Position numbers and translations under genes: made by a program. Under the pieces are notes generated by a model. The model saw only the letters and a list, made by a program, of their open reading frames with translations, was not told where the DNA came from and searched no databases. Shown here piece after piece: positions 33,979-42,516 of a stretch of DNA of 64,000 nucleotides. Within the stretch, counting starts at the first letter, position 1. Every line of letters starts with the position of its first letter. The DNA comes from Streptomyces sp. NBC_01381 (GTDB lineage: Bacteria > Actinomycetota > Actinomycetes > Streptomycetales > Streptomycetaceae), in the NCBI RefSeq assembly GCF_026340305.1, contig NZ_JAPEPI010000001.1, positions 1,550,001 to 1,614,000 on the forward strand, read 5' to 3'.

Positions 33979-34301
33979 GCACTCTCCTCCCTGCTCCGGC
34001 CAGGCTGCTGGGTTGATCGCGGGGCGGCAGCTGCTTCGAGGACCGCGTCCGCCCAGTCGTGCACGAGCGCAGTCCCCGCCCGGCCTGCCGCCTCGCCCGG
34101 GGTGCGGCCCTCCTCGAGGGCTTTCAAGTAGCGGGCCGCGGTGACCTCCGGAGCGTTGGAGGAGGTGAAGGCGTTCATGAGGCGGTCGATGTTCGTGCCG
34201 TGCGTGTCGTGGAGGGCCTTCGCGGCGAAGGCGACGATCATGCCGACGTCCCTGCCGAGCTGCTCGGCCTGGGCGGGGGAGAGGGGCGCGCTGTAGCGCA
34301 T
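33975..34301 (-). CDS. Hypothetical helical protein, 108 aa
   Basis: Start at ATG 34301 (MRYSAPLSPAQAEQLG); the longer open frame upstream is a shadow of parB. The product is helical (GMIVAFAAKALHDTHGTNID). It sits directly downstream of parB in the same operon. Confidence 0.6.
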   Translation of the reverse strand: MRYSAPLSPAQAEQLGRDVGMIVAFAAKALHDTHGTNIDRLMNAFTSSNAPEVTAARYLKALEEGRTPGEAAGRAGTALVHDWADAVLEAAAAPRSTQQPGRSREESA

Positions 34302-34414
34302 GACGAACCTGACTTCTGTGCGGTGGCGGGGTTTTGGGAAGAGGTGGCGCGGCGGTCGTGTCCGCGTCGGCCGGGGTGCGGACGCGGCTGCCCGCACCCC
34401 CGGAGCTGGGCCGG

Positions 34415-35377
34415 TCAGGCCGCGACCGGCTCGCGCTCGTCGGCGGCTTCGGGCTGTTCGGCGTGGTCGGCCTCGGCCTCCGGGTTGACCGTGACCATCT
34501 GCCGGGCCTCGGCGTGCGCCTTGGCCTGCTTGAGCTGCCAGCGGGCCTTGGTCAGTGACTCGGCGACCCGGTCGAGTTGCTCCAGCCGTGCCCCGACCTG
34601 CGTTTCGAGGGTCTCGGCGAGCTTCAACGGTTCGGTGCGGCCGATCTCGTCGAGCAGTTCCCGCACCTGCTCGATCTTGTCGAGCGTGCTGCGGGTCTTC
34701 TTCTGTGCGGCAGCGCGCTCGGTGCGCTGCTCCTCGGTCATCTCCTCGACGACCATGAGGACGGCCTGGTCCTGTTGCTGCTTCATCGCGTAGGCGAAGT
34801 GCACGATCTCGTTGTCCGAGGCGAACTCGCCGCGTACGAACTTGCTGAGGACGGAGCCCTGGTTGGCGAGGCTGAGGGCGGCTATCTGTACGGCTGCCTG
34901 TGTGCCGATCTTGCCGTCCTGTACGAGTTCCTGGACCTCTATGCGCAGGTCCAGCAGGGCGAGGCGCAGCTTCACGTAGGTGGTGGTCTTGGCGAAGTCG
35001 GCGGCCACTGTCTCGATGGTCGCGCCCTCCTCTTCGTCGAGGATCCTCTGGTAGCCGTGGGCCTCCTCGAACGGGGTCATGTCCTCGCGGGTCACGTTCT
35101 CGCTCATGGACCGCTTGAACCGCTGGAGTTCGTTCTTCTCGGAGGTGATGGTGACGCGGATCTTGGTGCGGCCGAGGATCTGGTGGGCGCGCCAGCGGCG
35201 CTCTCCGGCGACGATCTCGTAGCCGCCCTGCTCGTTGTCGGGGCGGACCTCGATGGCCTGCATGAGGCCGTACTGGCCGATGGAATCGGCGAGTTCGTTG
35301 AGCGCGTCCTCGTTGAAGTACTCGCGCGGCTGGCGCGGGTTGCGGTGGACCTGGGACATCTTGAGGACGCGCTGCAC
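34415..35377 (-). CDS. ParB/Spo0J-type partition protein
   Basis: A 320-residue ParB. The N-domain carries the CTP-binding box AGERRWRAH (about 57-65) and a following ENVTREDMTPFEEAHGYQRI. A central helix-turn-helix (TIETVAADFAKTTTYVKLRL) and a coiled C-terminal region complete it. No ParA is found in the window and no parS consensus was noticed. It leads an operon with three small genes under promoter copy B. It may serve replication, gene control or partition of an excised plasmid-like form. GTG 35377 (GGAG upstream) or ATG 35359. Confidence 0.88.
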   Translation of the reverse strand: MQRVLKMSQVHRNPRQPREYFNEDALNELADSIGQYGLMQAIEVRPDNEQGGYEIVAGERRWRAHQILGRTKIRVTITSEKNELQRFKRSMSENVTREDMTPFEEAHGYQRILDEEEGATIETVAADFAKTTTYVKLRLALLDLRIEVQELVQDGKIGTQAAVQIAALSLANQGSVLSKFVRGEFASDNEIVHFAYAMKQQQDQAVLMVVEEMTEEQRTERAAAQKKTRSTLDKIEQVRELLDEIGRTEPLKLAETLETQVGARLEQLDRVAESLTKARWQLKQAKAHAEARQMVTVNPEAEADHAEQPEAADEREPVAA

Positions 35378-35434
35378 TTTGGGGCTCCAGGGGGTGTGGG
35401 TGAGGTCTTCGTTTCTCCCTCACGTCTTGTGACT

Positions 35435-35496
35435 ATTCTACTAACTTCAGGAGGGGTGTCCACTCCCGACGAGCCCCCGCAAGTGACCTCGACCAC
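35435..35496 (-). promoter_or_regulatory. Promoter/operator copy B (parB operon)
   Basis: On the minus strand: -35 TGGACA (35457-35462), 16-nt spacer, -10 TAGAAT (35435-35440), with GGGGTGTCCACTCCC (plus strand, 35453-35467) over the -35 and GTGACCTCGACCAC (35483-35496) upstream. The upstream motif is 11 bp further away than in copy A, about one helical turn. Confidence 0.75.
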
Positions 35497-35530
35497 ACCC
35501 AACTCCCGCCCGTGACCTGCGAAAACACCT

Positions 35531-35560
35531 GTGGGGCGCCGAGTCTCCTCGACGCCCCAC
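35531..35560 (-). terminator. Terminator after the WhiB-like gene
   Basis: GTGGGGCG pairs with CGCCCCAC, and a second CGAG/CTCG stem lies inside. In the minus transcript the stem is followed by AGGTGTTTTC. Confidence 0.7.
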
Positions 35561-35578
35561 GTACCGCTGCTTCGCTTC

Positions 35579-35905
35579 TCAACCCGCGAGTGGCTGGACT
35601 CCGTCCAGGTCTTCCCGCCACCGCTTCACCGCAGCAGGAGCGCCCGCAGCCGAAACAGCGAAACAGCCGTCCCGGATCGGACACCGCCCACACACCCGCG
35701 CCCTGCCATCCCTGCCCTGCACCTCGCCGTCGCCCCTCACCACTGCGAGGCAGTTCCCCGCCGACCAGGCGACTGGACGGGCGATCGGCCCTGCCTCGCC
35801 CCGCATGCCGGCGAGCACCGTCAGTCGGTCGGCACTGCCCAGCCTGCCCGCCCTGCGCCGGGCAGGCTCCTTCGCCAGCGCAGCAACGCGCTCAGGATCG
35901 ACCAC
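35579..35905 (-). CDS. WhiB-like iron-sulfur protein
   Basis: A 108-residue protein with Cys52 and then Cys72-x2-Cys75-x5-Cys81 (VCGRCPIRDGC), the WhiB 4Fe-4S cysteine spacing. The Gly-Trp-Gly-Gly turn that normally follows is not present and the basic tail is short, so DNA binding may differ. GTG start 35905 has GAGGCG upstream. Phage- and plasmid-borne WhiB proteins can block host WhiB functions. Transcribed leftwards, ending at a terminator. Confidence 0.6.
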   Translation of the reverse strand: MVDPERVAALAKEPARRRAGRLGSADRLTVLAGMRGEAGPIARPVAWSAGNCLAVVRGDGEVQGRDGRARVCGRCPIRDGCFAVSAAGAPAAVKRWREDLDGVQPLAG

Positions 35906-35988
35906 TCCCGCCCCCGCCTCGATAAGTCATCGCACCCCCGCCAACCTCCACGGCCCCAGTCGTGGTGTGACCTGTATGAGCCACCGTG

Positions 35989-36720
35989 TCAGTGCCCCAT
36001 TCCCGCGCCGCCGTCCATCGGCAGAACGGCACCGGTCACATAGCTGCCCTCGCTGACCAGGAACCGCACCGCGGACGCGATCTCGTCAGGCTGAGCGACG
36101 CGGCCGAGCGGGATCTGGCCCAGCAGTGCCTTCATGCGCTCCTCGGGCAGTGCGGTGGTCATGTCCGTGGCGGTCAGGCCCGGTGTGACGACATTGGCTG
36201 TGATGTTGCGTGAGCCGTACTCGCGGGCCAGCGAGCGGGCGAAGCCGATCAACCCCGCCTTGGAGGCGGCATAGTTGCTCTGGCCTGCCTCACCATGCAG
36301 GGCTGTGGCCGAGGAAATGAACACCATGCGGCCGCGCTTGGCACGCAGCATGCCCGGCAGGGCGCGCTTGGCGACCCGGTATGCCGCAGTGAGATTGGCA
36401 TCCACCACGTCGGTGAAGTCCTTCTCCGGCATGCGCACGAGCAGGCCATCGCGTGTGATTCCCGCGTTCGACACCAGGGCATCGACCGGGCCGAGTTCGT
36501 TCTCGACCTCCTTGAAAGCCATGTCGACCTGCTCGGTGTCGGTCACGTCGCACCGGACGGCGAGGAAACTGTGACCCGAGCGGGCCTCGCCCGGACGGTA
36601 GGAGCCGGCGGGGGGCTCGCCCGAGCGGTAGGTGACGGCGACGTCGTACCCGAAGTCCGCCAGCGTCGCGGCTATCGCGTAGCCGATACCTCGATTTCCG
36701 CCGGTAATGAAGACGCTCAT
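35989..36720 (-). CDS. 3-oxoacyl-ACP reductase-like SDR (FabG type)
   Basis: A 243-residue short-chain dehydrogenase: NADP-binding ITGGNRGIGYAIA, the NAG strand LVSNAGITRDGLLV, catalytic Ser (FISSATALHG), YAASK with catalytic Tyr and Lys, and PGLTATDM. ATG 36720 follows GAGAGG. It is divergent from an MmyB-type regulator with two dyads between them. MmyB-family regulators are typically encoded beside SDRs they control, so ligand and substrate are probably fatty-acyl-like. Confidence 0.92.
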   Translation of the reverse strand: MSVFITGGNRGIGYAIAATLADFGYDVAVTYRSGEPPAGSYRPGEARSGHSFLAVRCDVTDTEQVDMAFKEVENELGPVDALVSNAGITRDGLLVRMPEKDFTDVVDANLTAAYRVAKRALPGMLRAKRGRMVFISSATALHGEAGQSNYAASKAGLIGFARSLAREYGSRNITANVVTPGLTATDMTTALPEERMKALLGQIPLGRVAQPDEIASAVRFLVSEGSYVTGAVLPMDGGAGMGH

Positions 36721-36973
36721 GCTGGACACCTCTCGGATCGACGCTGTTGCGATTCCGCCCCGCGGGCGGTCCCGGGTAGGGGAGCGCGACCGGTGGGGCG
36801 GATGGCCGGTGGGAGGGAGTGCCCTCGTTACCGGCGGGTTCACATTGCCCGGTTTCGCGGCCCTTAGGTCGATCCTTCTGGTGCCGGTAGCGGCAGAACC
36901 GGTACTGAAAGTACGGGTTAGCGCCCCCAGTTCATGAGTGTTTGCCCGAAATAATCCATCTATGTACGGCAGA

Positions 36974-37028
36974 GTCCGACAGGCCCCTCAAGTCGGACAA
37001 ACGTTCAAAGTGAGTTAGGGTCTCCTAA
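36974..37028. promoter_or_regulatory. Dyad operators between fabG-like and MmyB-type genes
   Basis: GTCCGAC (36974-36980) and GTCGGAC (36992-36998) form an inverted repeat with an 11-nt spacer; TTAGG-GTCT-CCTAA (37015-37028) is a second dyad. Both lie in the 349-bp divergent intergenic region, where no gene is seen. They are candidate sites for the adjacent regulator. Confidence 0.55.
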
Positions 37029-37069
37029 TCCTTTTCCTGTTCTTTACATCAGGGGAGTAGTACGCCTAC

Positions 37070-37936
37070 ATGCCGAAAGACCTGCCACAGATCACCCGCA
37101 TGCTCAAAGCCTGGCGCGACGCCCGGGACCCCAAAGCGGTGCCCGGCTTCACCGCCCAATACGGCGTGCGTCGACGAAAGGGCCTGACCCAGGCCGAAGT
37201 TGCGATGCTCGCCGGGGTCACAGAGGGCTGGTACGGCAAGGTGGAGCGGGGAACGGCCGGACACGTAGGCGAGGAGTTCCTGGACCGGATCGTGCGCATT
37301 CTCGACCTGAACGACGCCCAGCGCGCGCACCTGTACTTCGAAGCCAACGGATGCGCCCCGGAACCCCACATACGGCCGGACGCCAGCACGATCGACCCGG
37401 TGCTGTCCGCGATCATCCACGTGCTGCCGTGGCCCGCCTACAGCTTCGACAGCCGCTGGGACATACGCGTCTTCAACGAGTGCGCGGGCCGCGACTTCCC
37501 GTGGATGCTCCACGGCGTCAACGTCATGATCTGGGCCCTGACCTACCCCGAAGCGCGGCTGCAACTCGTCGACTGGGAAGAAACCTGGGCCAAGCCCATG
37601 GCCTCCCAGCTGCGCCTGGCCCACAAGGCCAATCCCGATGATGCCCGCCTCACTGAGGTCTGCAACATCATCAAGGAGCGTGACGAGGGTGTCCGCAGGC
37701 TCCTCGAGCACGACGTCACCACGGTCACACACCCCGACGGCGACCGACGCAGCCTCTACCTGCCGCACCAGCACGAGGAAGAAGAGGTCGAGTTCGTGAC
37801 CCTGCCCCGGATGCGCGACAGCACCCGGCTGATGATCGTCATGCCCGGCGACATTGCTCAGCAGGCCAAGGACGCCATACCTTCCACCATCGCGAGCGTG
37901 CTCGCCGGCACCGAGGTGGCACCCGCCTCCTCGTAG
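37070..37936 (+). CDS. XRE-type regulator with MmyB-like ligand-binding domain
   Basis: A 288-residue protein. An N-terminal Cro/XRE helix-turn-helix (LTQAEVAMLAGVTEGWYGKV, about 40-60) is followed by the MmyB-like PAS-fold domain (VLPWPAYSFDSRWDIRVFNE onwards) that in relatives binds fatty-acid-like ligands. It overlaps the convergent metallo-hydrolase gene by 79 bp. ATG 37070. Presumed to regulate itself and the divergent SDR. Confidence 0.88.
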   Translation: MPKDLPQITRMLKAWRDARDPKAVPGFTAQYGVRRRKGLTQAEVAMLAGVTEGWYGKVERGTAGHVGEEFLDRIVRILDLNDAQRAHLYFEANGCAPEPHIRPDASTIDPVLSAIIHVLPWPAYSFDSRWDIRVFNECAGRDFPWMLHGVNVMIWALTYPEARLQLVDWEETWAKPMASQLRLAHKANPDDARLTEVCNIIKERDEGVRRLLEHDVTTVTHPDGDRRSLYLPHQHEEEEVEFVTLPRMRDSTRLMIVMPGDIAQQAKDAIPSTIASVLAGTEVAPASS

Positions 37937-38787
37937 ACGGCGGCGACCTGTGTGAACAGCCGCTCAGGATGCGCCCACGACCCGGCGTGGCCCGCCATGA
38001 CACGGCGGGCCGCGTCGGCCAGCGGCACCCCTGCCTTCACGCAGTCCAAGGCGGCTTCCTGGACCCGAAACAGCTGGTCACGGATGCCCGTGACGCCGGA
38101 CCGGTCCAACAGCGGCCCGTGCCCCGGCACGAACACCTCCGCTCCGGTATCGAGCACCTGCCCGCAGGCCTGTATGCAGCCGCTCAGCGACCCCGACCAC
38201 ACCACCATGTGACTGTCGGCGAACAAGGCGTCCCCGGCGAAGACCACACCCTCATCAGGCACATGCACCGCCACGTCCCCGGCACTGTGACCGGCCCCCA
38301 GGTCCAGCAACTCCACCAGCACAGAACCGACCTTGACCTCTTCACGGCCGCTGAAGGTCCGCGTTGGCCTGACCACGGTGATCCCGGCGAAGTCGAAGTG
38401 CCCGAAGTTCCGGGAGATGTAGCGCGTGGCCGGATCTGCCGAATGAGACTGGGCCAGGGCCGTCAACTGCTCGGGGCCCATCTCGTGACACAAGCCCACG
38501 GTGCTCGCAATGGAGGTCACGATCTCAGCGTCAGGCAGCAGCTGATTGCCCCACGTGTGATCGCCGTTCCCATGGGTGGCTACAACCGTCCCGATGACTC
38601 CACCGGGCACTGCCGCCCCCACCGCATCCAGCACCAGACGCGTGGCAGGCAGAGTGAACTGCGTATCCACCAGCAGGACTTCACCGCCAGAGGCGATAAC
38701 ACCGCTGTTGCTGAACCCCCAGTCGGTCCGGTCGTGCATCCACGCCCAACTGGAGGCGGACAGCGGACGCAGAGCAGGGGAGATCAC
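37858..38787 (-). CDS. Metallo-beta-lactamase-fold hydrolase
   Basis: GTG 38787 (AGGAAG upstream) gives about 309 residues. The metal site reads THGNGDHTWGN, with Asn in place of the second His of HxHxDH, as in a sizeable MBL subfamily. Later ligands are LGAGHSAGDVAVHV, GDALFADSH and VPGHGPL. It probably hydrolyses an ester or thioester and may work with the neighbouring SDR. It is convergent with and overlaps the regulator gene. Confidence 0.87.
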   Translation of the reverse strand: MISPALRPLSASSWAWMHDRTDWGFSNSGVIASGGEVLLVDTQFTLPATRLVLDAVGAAVPGGVIGTVVATHGNGDHTWGNQLLPDAEIVTSIASTVGLCHEMGPEQLTALAQSHSADPATRYISRNFGHFDFAGITVVRPTRTFSGREEVKVGSVLVELLDLGAGHSAGDVAVHVPDEGVVFAGDALFADSHMVVWSGSLSGCIQACGQVLDTGAEVFVPGHGPLLDRSGVTGIRDQLFRVQEAALDCVKAGVPLADAARRVMAGHAGSWAHPERLFTQVAAVYEEAGATSVPASTLAMVEGMASLAC

Positions 38788-38862
38788 TACTGGTACTTCC
38801 TTTACGACACGACAAAACACACGGGCCTGAACAGCAGGCACGCGCAATCAACTACGCACTGG

Positions 38863-39840
38863 TCAGGCAGCAGCCTGACGCCACTGGATCCGGATCCGAT
38901 CGTGAGGATCGCCGCTGCCCTCGGGCTGCGGCATGACCCACACCTGCTCGACCTCCAGCAGCACCAGCGCCCGCTTGCGGGCATGAGGCGCAGAGTTCCA
39001 CCACGCCACCAGATCCTTCACATCACCGATGGGCGGCACGTCGGTGATCTGCTCCAGGTAACGAAGGCGGGCCCGTGAGCTCCGCAGGTCCTCCTTGTTG
39101 GCCTTCTGCGCTGCGATGAACGCGGCCTCGACCATCAAGCCCCGCCCGTGCAGGTCGCCGATGCTCGTGAACCGCTCCTCGGCCCCTTCAATGTGCTTAC
39201 GCAGCCGGGCGATCTCCGCCTCAACATCCCTGAGCAGTGCCTCAAGTTCCGCGACAGCCCCAGGCTTGAGCAACTCGGCGAGCACCTGCTCCGCCACCGT
39301 GTCCTCAAGCCGATCGGCGTTCATCCGGACCCGGCCGCACGACTTCTGATCACCCGAGGGCGACGGACAACGGTACGACGGGGGCGCATCAGCGGTCACC
39401 CGCGCACCGATCATCGCGAACTCGCAGTTGTCGCAGATCGCGCAACCACGAGTGAGGAGATAGTCGTAGGCCTCGCGTGGCTGGCTGCGTACCTCACTCT
39501 GCTCAGCGAACAGAGCCAGCAGAAGCCGGAACTCCTCAGGCTCCAGCACCCGCTCGTCCCAGCCCTCGATCGGCTGCCCGGACTCGTCCAGGCCGGCGAT
39601 CTTCGGGTTCTTGAACAACCGGATCAGCACCTCACGGCGCCACTGGTTCCCGCGGGCAGTGGTGTGGCCCTGCTCGTTCAGCCAGCGGACAACCGCGTTC
39701 TGCGACTGCCGGTCGAACAGGCGAGAGGCCGCCTTCCGCAAGAAGGCGGCCTCGGGGCGGTTCAAGACCCCGTCGCTCGCATACCCGCTCATCCGTCCCA
39801 CACTGACTCCATCCAGCTCGGACGCCAATCGCCTGCCCAT
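38863..39840 (-). pseudogene. Large serine recombinase lacking its catalytic domain
   Basis: The 325 residues correspond to the recombinase domain (SASRLF-type helix then VVRWLNEQGHTTARG... and RLFKNPKIAG), the zinc ribbon (CAICDNC, then CPSPSGDQKSC) and the coiled-coil tail (LEALLRDVEAEIARLRKHIE) of a serine integrase. The ~140-residue resolvase domain with the nucleophilic Ser is absent, and only 240 bp of noncoding DNA separate it from the excisionase. It is most likely the remains of an older integrase. A function as a DNA-binding protein is possible. Confidence 0.8.
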
Positions 39841-40081
39841 TAGCGATCAACTAGCTCCGTCATAGGTCAATGTATATCGACGTCGTGACGTCACAAGCCC
39901 GCGTGAGGCCCTCCGCGGCAGCATCCATACGGGATCTTTGCAGGTCCGAGCGATCCGGAACGGATGCCGGGTGACGCAAGCCACTGCAACCAATTAGGGA
40001 GAAACCGCATCTCACTGGCTACGACCAAGGCTCTGCAACCTGAAAACCCAAGCCAGCGGCCCTCCGTAGGCCGGTGTGTAT

Positions 40082-40330
40082 CTACATGGGCGAGACACCC
40101 AAGACGTCCCAGATCGAAGCGGTCGCCACCTTCTGGGTCCGCCCCAGCGGAATCAGCTTCGCCGGGAACTCATCCGCCTTGATCAAGTCGTACGCCTTGT
40201 CCGACCCAATGCCGAACGCACGCGCAGCGGTCGCCACACTCACCGCAGCCGGCAGCGACAACAGCTCCTTCACGGACATCCCGCTACGCGCATCAACCCG
40301 GTCAACCGGCGCAGCCACAGACGAGGACAA
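40082..40330 (-). CDS. xis: Excisionase-like helix-turn-helix protein
   Basis: An 82-residue protein with an AlpA/MerR-type winged helix: LLSLPAAVSVATAARAFGIG, then SDKAYDLIKADEFPAKLIPL and a strand KVATASIWDVLG. This is the usual excisionase/helix-turn-helix of Streptomyces integrative elements. It is divergent from the integrase across 127 bp. The plus-strand frame over it is only an extension of the integrase frame. Confidence 0.8.
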   Translation of the reverse strand: MSSSVAAPVDRVDARSGMSVKELLSLPAAVSVATAARAFGIGSDKAYDLIKADEFPAKLIPLGRTQKVATASIWDVLGVSPM

Positions 40331-40457
40331 AGGTGGTCACATCCTTCTTCCCCGCGCCACCTGTCCGGAAGCATACGGCGCCCAACGAAGCATCTCCTTC
40401 GCTACAGCAAGATCAGGGCACGTAAGGAAAACCCAGCACATACAGGGGGAAACCCGC

Positions 40458-42224
40458 GTGTTCGACGGCAGCACCTACAAACGATGCAAGTGCACCGAGC
40501 CCAAACTCAACGAAGACGGCCAGCCGCTCCTCGACGCGCAAGGCCAACCCAAGACACGTGAACTCGGCGCAGCCTGCCCCCTGTTGACCAAGCGCGACCA
40601 CGGCACCTGGTACTACTACGTCAAACTCCCCGACGGCATCGGCGGCCAGCGCCGACGCCCACGCAAGGGCGGCTTCCTGACCCAGAAGAAGGCCAAGGAA
40701 GAAGCACAGAAGCTATGGGACGAAGCCCAGGGCGGCATCGACGTCGAATCCAAGGAAACCGTCGCCCACTACCTCAACCGCTGGCACGACAAGCGCGTCG
40801 ACCTCAAGCGCCGCACCCGAACCGACTACCGCGACTTCATCGACCGCATCCTCATACCCGCGCTCGGCCACCTCCCCATGCGCGAACTCCGCGACCGCCA
40901 GATCCAGGAGATGTTCAAACAGATCTGGGCCTTCAACGAGATCAAGGAAGCCAACCGCATCGCCGCCCAGCAGGCCAAGGCTGCCTGTGGCGCCGCCCAC
41001 CAAGCCTGGAAGCACGCCCCCAAGCCCCGCTCGCCAGAGCTACGCCAGGCCTGGCACCAAGCCCGCGAAGAACTCAAAGCAGCCCGCACCAAGCCCCGCC
41101 AGGACACCGGCCCCGGCACGCAGAAGAAGTACCTCGACTGTCTCTCCGCCGCACTCGCAGACGCCGTCACCGAGAAGCTGATCACCGACAACTGGGCCAA
41201 GCTCGTCACCATCCCCAAGTACGAGCGCCCCGAAGCTCTCGTCTGGACCGACGAACGCGTAGCCCGCTGGAAGATCACCGGCGAAAAACCCAGCCCCGTC
41301 ATGGTCTGGACCCCCGAACAGACCGGCGAATTCCTCGACGCAGCCGTCGAACACGACCACTACGTCATGTGGCACCTCATGGCCTTCCGCGCACCACGCC
41401 GCGGCGAAGCAACAGGCCTGCCCTGGACCGAACTCGACATGACCAAGGGCGTCGCCCACATCAGCGAACAGCTCGTCACCGACTCCACCAACACGGTCTG
41501 GGAAGACACCCCCAAAAGCCGCAGCGGCCGCCGCGCCGTCACCCTCGACTACGCCACCTTCGCCCTCCTGATCGCATGGCGCGACATCCAGAAAGCCCAA
41601 CGCGCCGAATGGGAGGCCATGCACCTCCAGTGGCTAAAGAGCAGCCCGGAGGAGCGCCAGGCACTGAAGGCGTACGACCACCCGTACTCCGACTCCGGCA
41701 AGGTCTTCACCCAACCCGACGGCCGCCCCCACCACCCCAAGAACATCTCCCAAGCCTTCGACCGGTTCATCAAGCGCCTCGGCCTACCCCCGATCCGCCT
41801 CCACGACCTGCGCCACTGCGCCGCATCCCTCAGCCTCGCCGCCGGCCTCTCCATGAAGGCCATCCAAGCCCTGCTCGGCCACAGCAGCTACCAACTCACC
41901 GCCGACACCTACACAAGCCTGATGCCCCAGTTCGAGCAGGCCTCAGCCAACGCCCCCCTCGACCTCGTGCCACGCCGCAACGGCATCGACAAGCCCGCCG
42001 ACGCACAGTCGCCCGCCATCAGGACGGATGCAACTCCCGTCACAGAGGCCGCCCCTGCCCCGCCCGACAAGAACGTGCAGCCGCAGATCCAGGGGGAGCC
42101 GCAAGAACCGTCAGAGCAGCAACTGCCGGAGGGGCAGCAGCAGGCCAGCCAGCCCTCCCGCGGCAGGGGACATCTGCGCCTGGTGTCCTCCGTCCCCCGG
42201 AACGGGACCACGGACGCAGCCTGA
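40458..42224 (+). CDS. int: Tyrosine recombinase/integrase
   Basis: GTG 40458, seven bases after AGGGGGA, is preferred to the longer frame that overlaps xis. The 588-residue protein has an N-terminal arm-binding domain, a SAM-like core-binding domain interrupted by a charged helical insert (~residues 160-220), and a catalytic domain with Arg in RAPRRGEATGLPW (~311), HDLRHCAAS (~448), LGHSSYQLTADTY with the nucleophilic Tyr (~485). The C-terminal ~80 residues are Pro/Gln-rich and unlike the core. It ends 100 bp from the tRNA-Arg 3' end and should recombine there. Confidence 0.95.
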   Translation: MFDGSTYKRCKCTEPKLNEDGQPLLDAQGQPKTRELGAACPLLTKRDHGTWYYYVKLPDGIGGQRRRPRKGGFLTQKKAKEEAQKLWDEAQGGIDVESKETVAHYLNRWHDKRVDLKRRTRTDYRDFIDRILIPALGHLPMRELRDRQIQEMFKQIWAFNEIKEANRIAAQQAKAACGAAHQAWKHAPKPRSPELRQAWHQAREELKAARTKPRQDTGPGTQKKYLDCLSAALADAVTEKLITDNWAKLVTIPKYERPEALVWTDERVARWKITGEKPSPVMVWTPEQTGEFLDAAVEHDHYVMWHLMAFRAPRRGEATGLPWTELDMTKGVAHISEQLVTDSTNTVWEDTPKSRSGRRAVTLDYATFALLIAWRDIQKAQRAEWEAMHLQWLKSSPEERQALKAYDHPYSDSGKVFTQPDGRPHHPKNISQAFDRFIKRLGLPPIRLHDLRHCAASLSLAAGLSMKAIQALLGHSSYQLTADTYTSLMPQFEQASANAPLDLVPRRNGIDKPADAQSPAIRTDATPVTEAAPAPPDKNVQPQIQGEPQEPSEQQLPEGQQQASQPSRGRGHLRLVSSVPRNGTTDAA

Positions 42225-42262
42225 CCGCGCCTTGTCCCCCACCTGTCCCCCGGGCCACGAAA

Positions 42263-42294
42263 AAGCCCCCTCGGAGATCACTCCGAGGGGGCTT
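42263..42294. terminator. Bidirectional terminator between int and tRNA
   Basis: AAGCCCCCTCGGAG and CTCCGAGGGGGCTT pair perfectly (14 bp, 4-nt loop ATCA). It can serve int and the convergent tRNA gene. Confidence 0.9.
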
Positions 42295-42323
42295 CTTACC
42301 TTGTTTTGCCTGGTCAGACACTG

Positions 42324-42396
42324 TGCCCCCGGCAGGATTCGAACCTGCGACACCCGCTTTAGGAGAGCGGTGCTCTATCCCCTGAGCTACGAAGGC
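42324..42396 (-). tRNA. tRNA-Arg (anticodon CCU), integration site
   Basis: The minus strand folds into a full cloverleaf: acceptor GCCTTCG with CGGGGGC (two G-U pairs), D-arm with AGCTCAGGGGATAGAGC, anticodon loop CTCCTAA giving CCU, T-arm GCAGG-TTCGAAT-CCTGC, and discriminator A. The 3' CCA is not encoded. The 3' half faces the integrase, so the attachment site is expected in the T-arm/acceptor region. Confidence 0.95.
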
Positions 42397-42516
42397 GGGG
42401 GTCTGTGGGTGATCTTGCTTGGTTAGCCCACTGACCGGTGACAGCCTAGCGGATCGTGCTGTGCGGGTGCGCCCCGGTTAGGGAGCCCCCGTAGTCATAG
42501 GTGGACGGCTCCCTCG

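Larger units (their letters stand above)
1..42324. mobile_element. Large integrated element next to tRNA-Arg(CCU), left end outside the window
   Basis: A tyrosine integrase and divergent excisionase abut the 3' end of a tRNA-Arg gene, the standard insertion arrangement of actinomycete integrative elements. The interval carries phage packaging genes, ParB-type proteins, small overlapping hypothetical genes and defence- or resistance-like cargo, with somewhat lower and more variable GC than the right half of the window. I found no second copy of the tRNA 3' end within the window, so the left attachment site should lie further left. No capsid, tail or conjugation genes are recognisable here, so it could be a prophage, phage-plasmid, satellite or integrative plasmid. 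The limits are inferred. Confidence 0.75.

Noticed and set aside
33975..35423. 482-residue minus frame over parB
   Set aside because: Only its last 108 codons are coding; the rest is an Arg/Pro-rich shadow of parB.
40074..40457. Integrase start at 40074
   Set aside because: It would lie opposite the excisionase gene and lacks a ribosome-binding site; GTG 40458 has both spacing and fit.
1..42000. Second tRNA-Arg 3' end as left attachment site
   Set aside because: Looked for copies of the T-arm/acceptor sequence and found none within the window.
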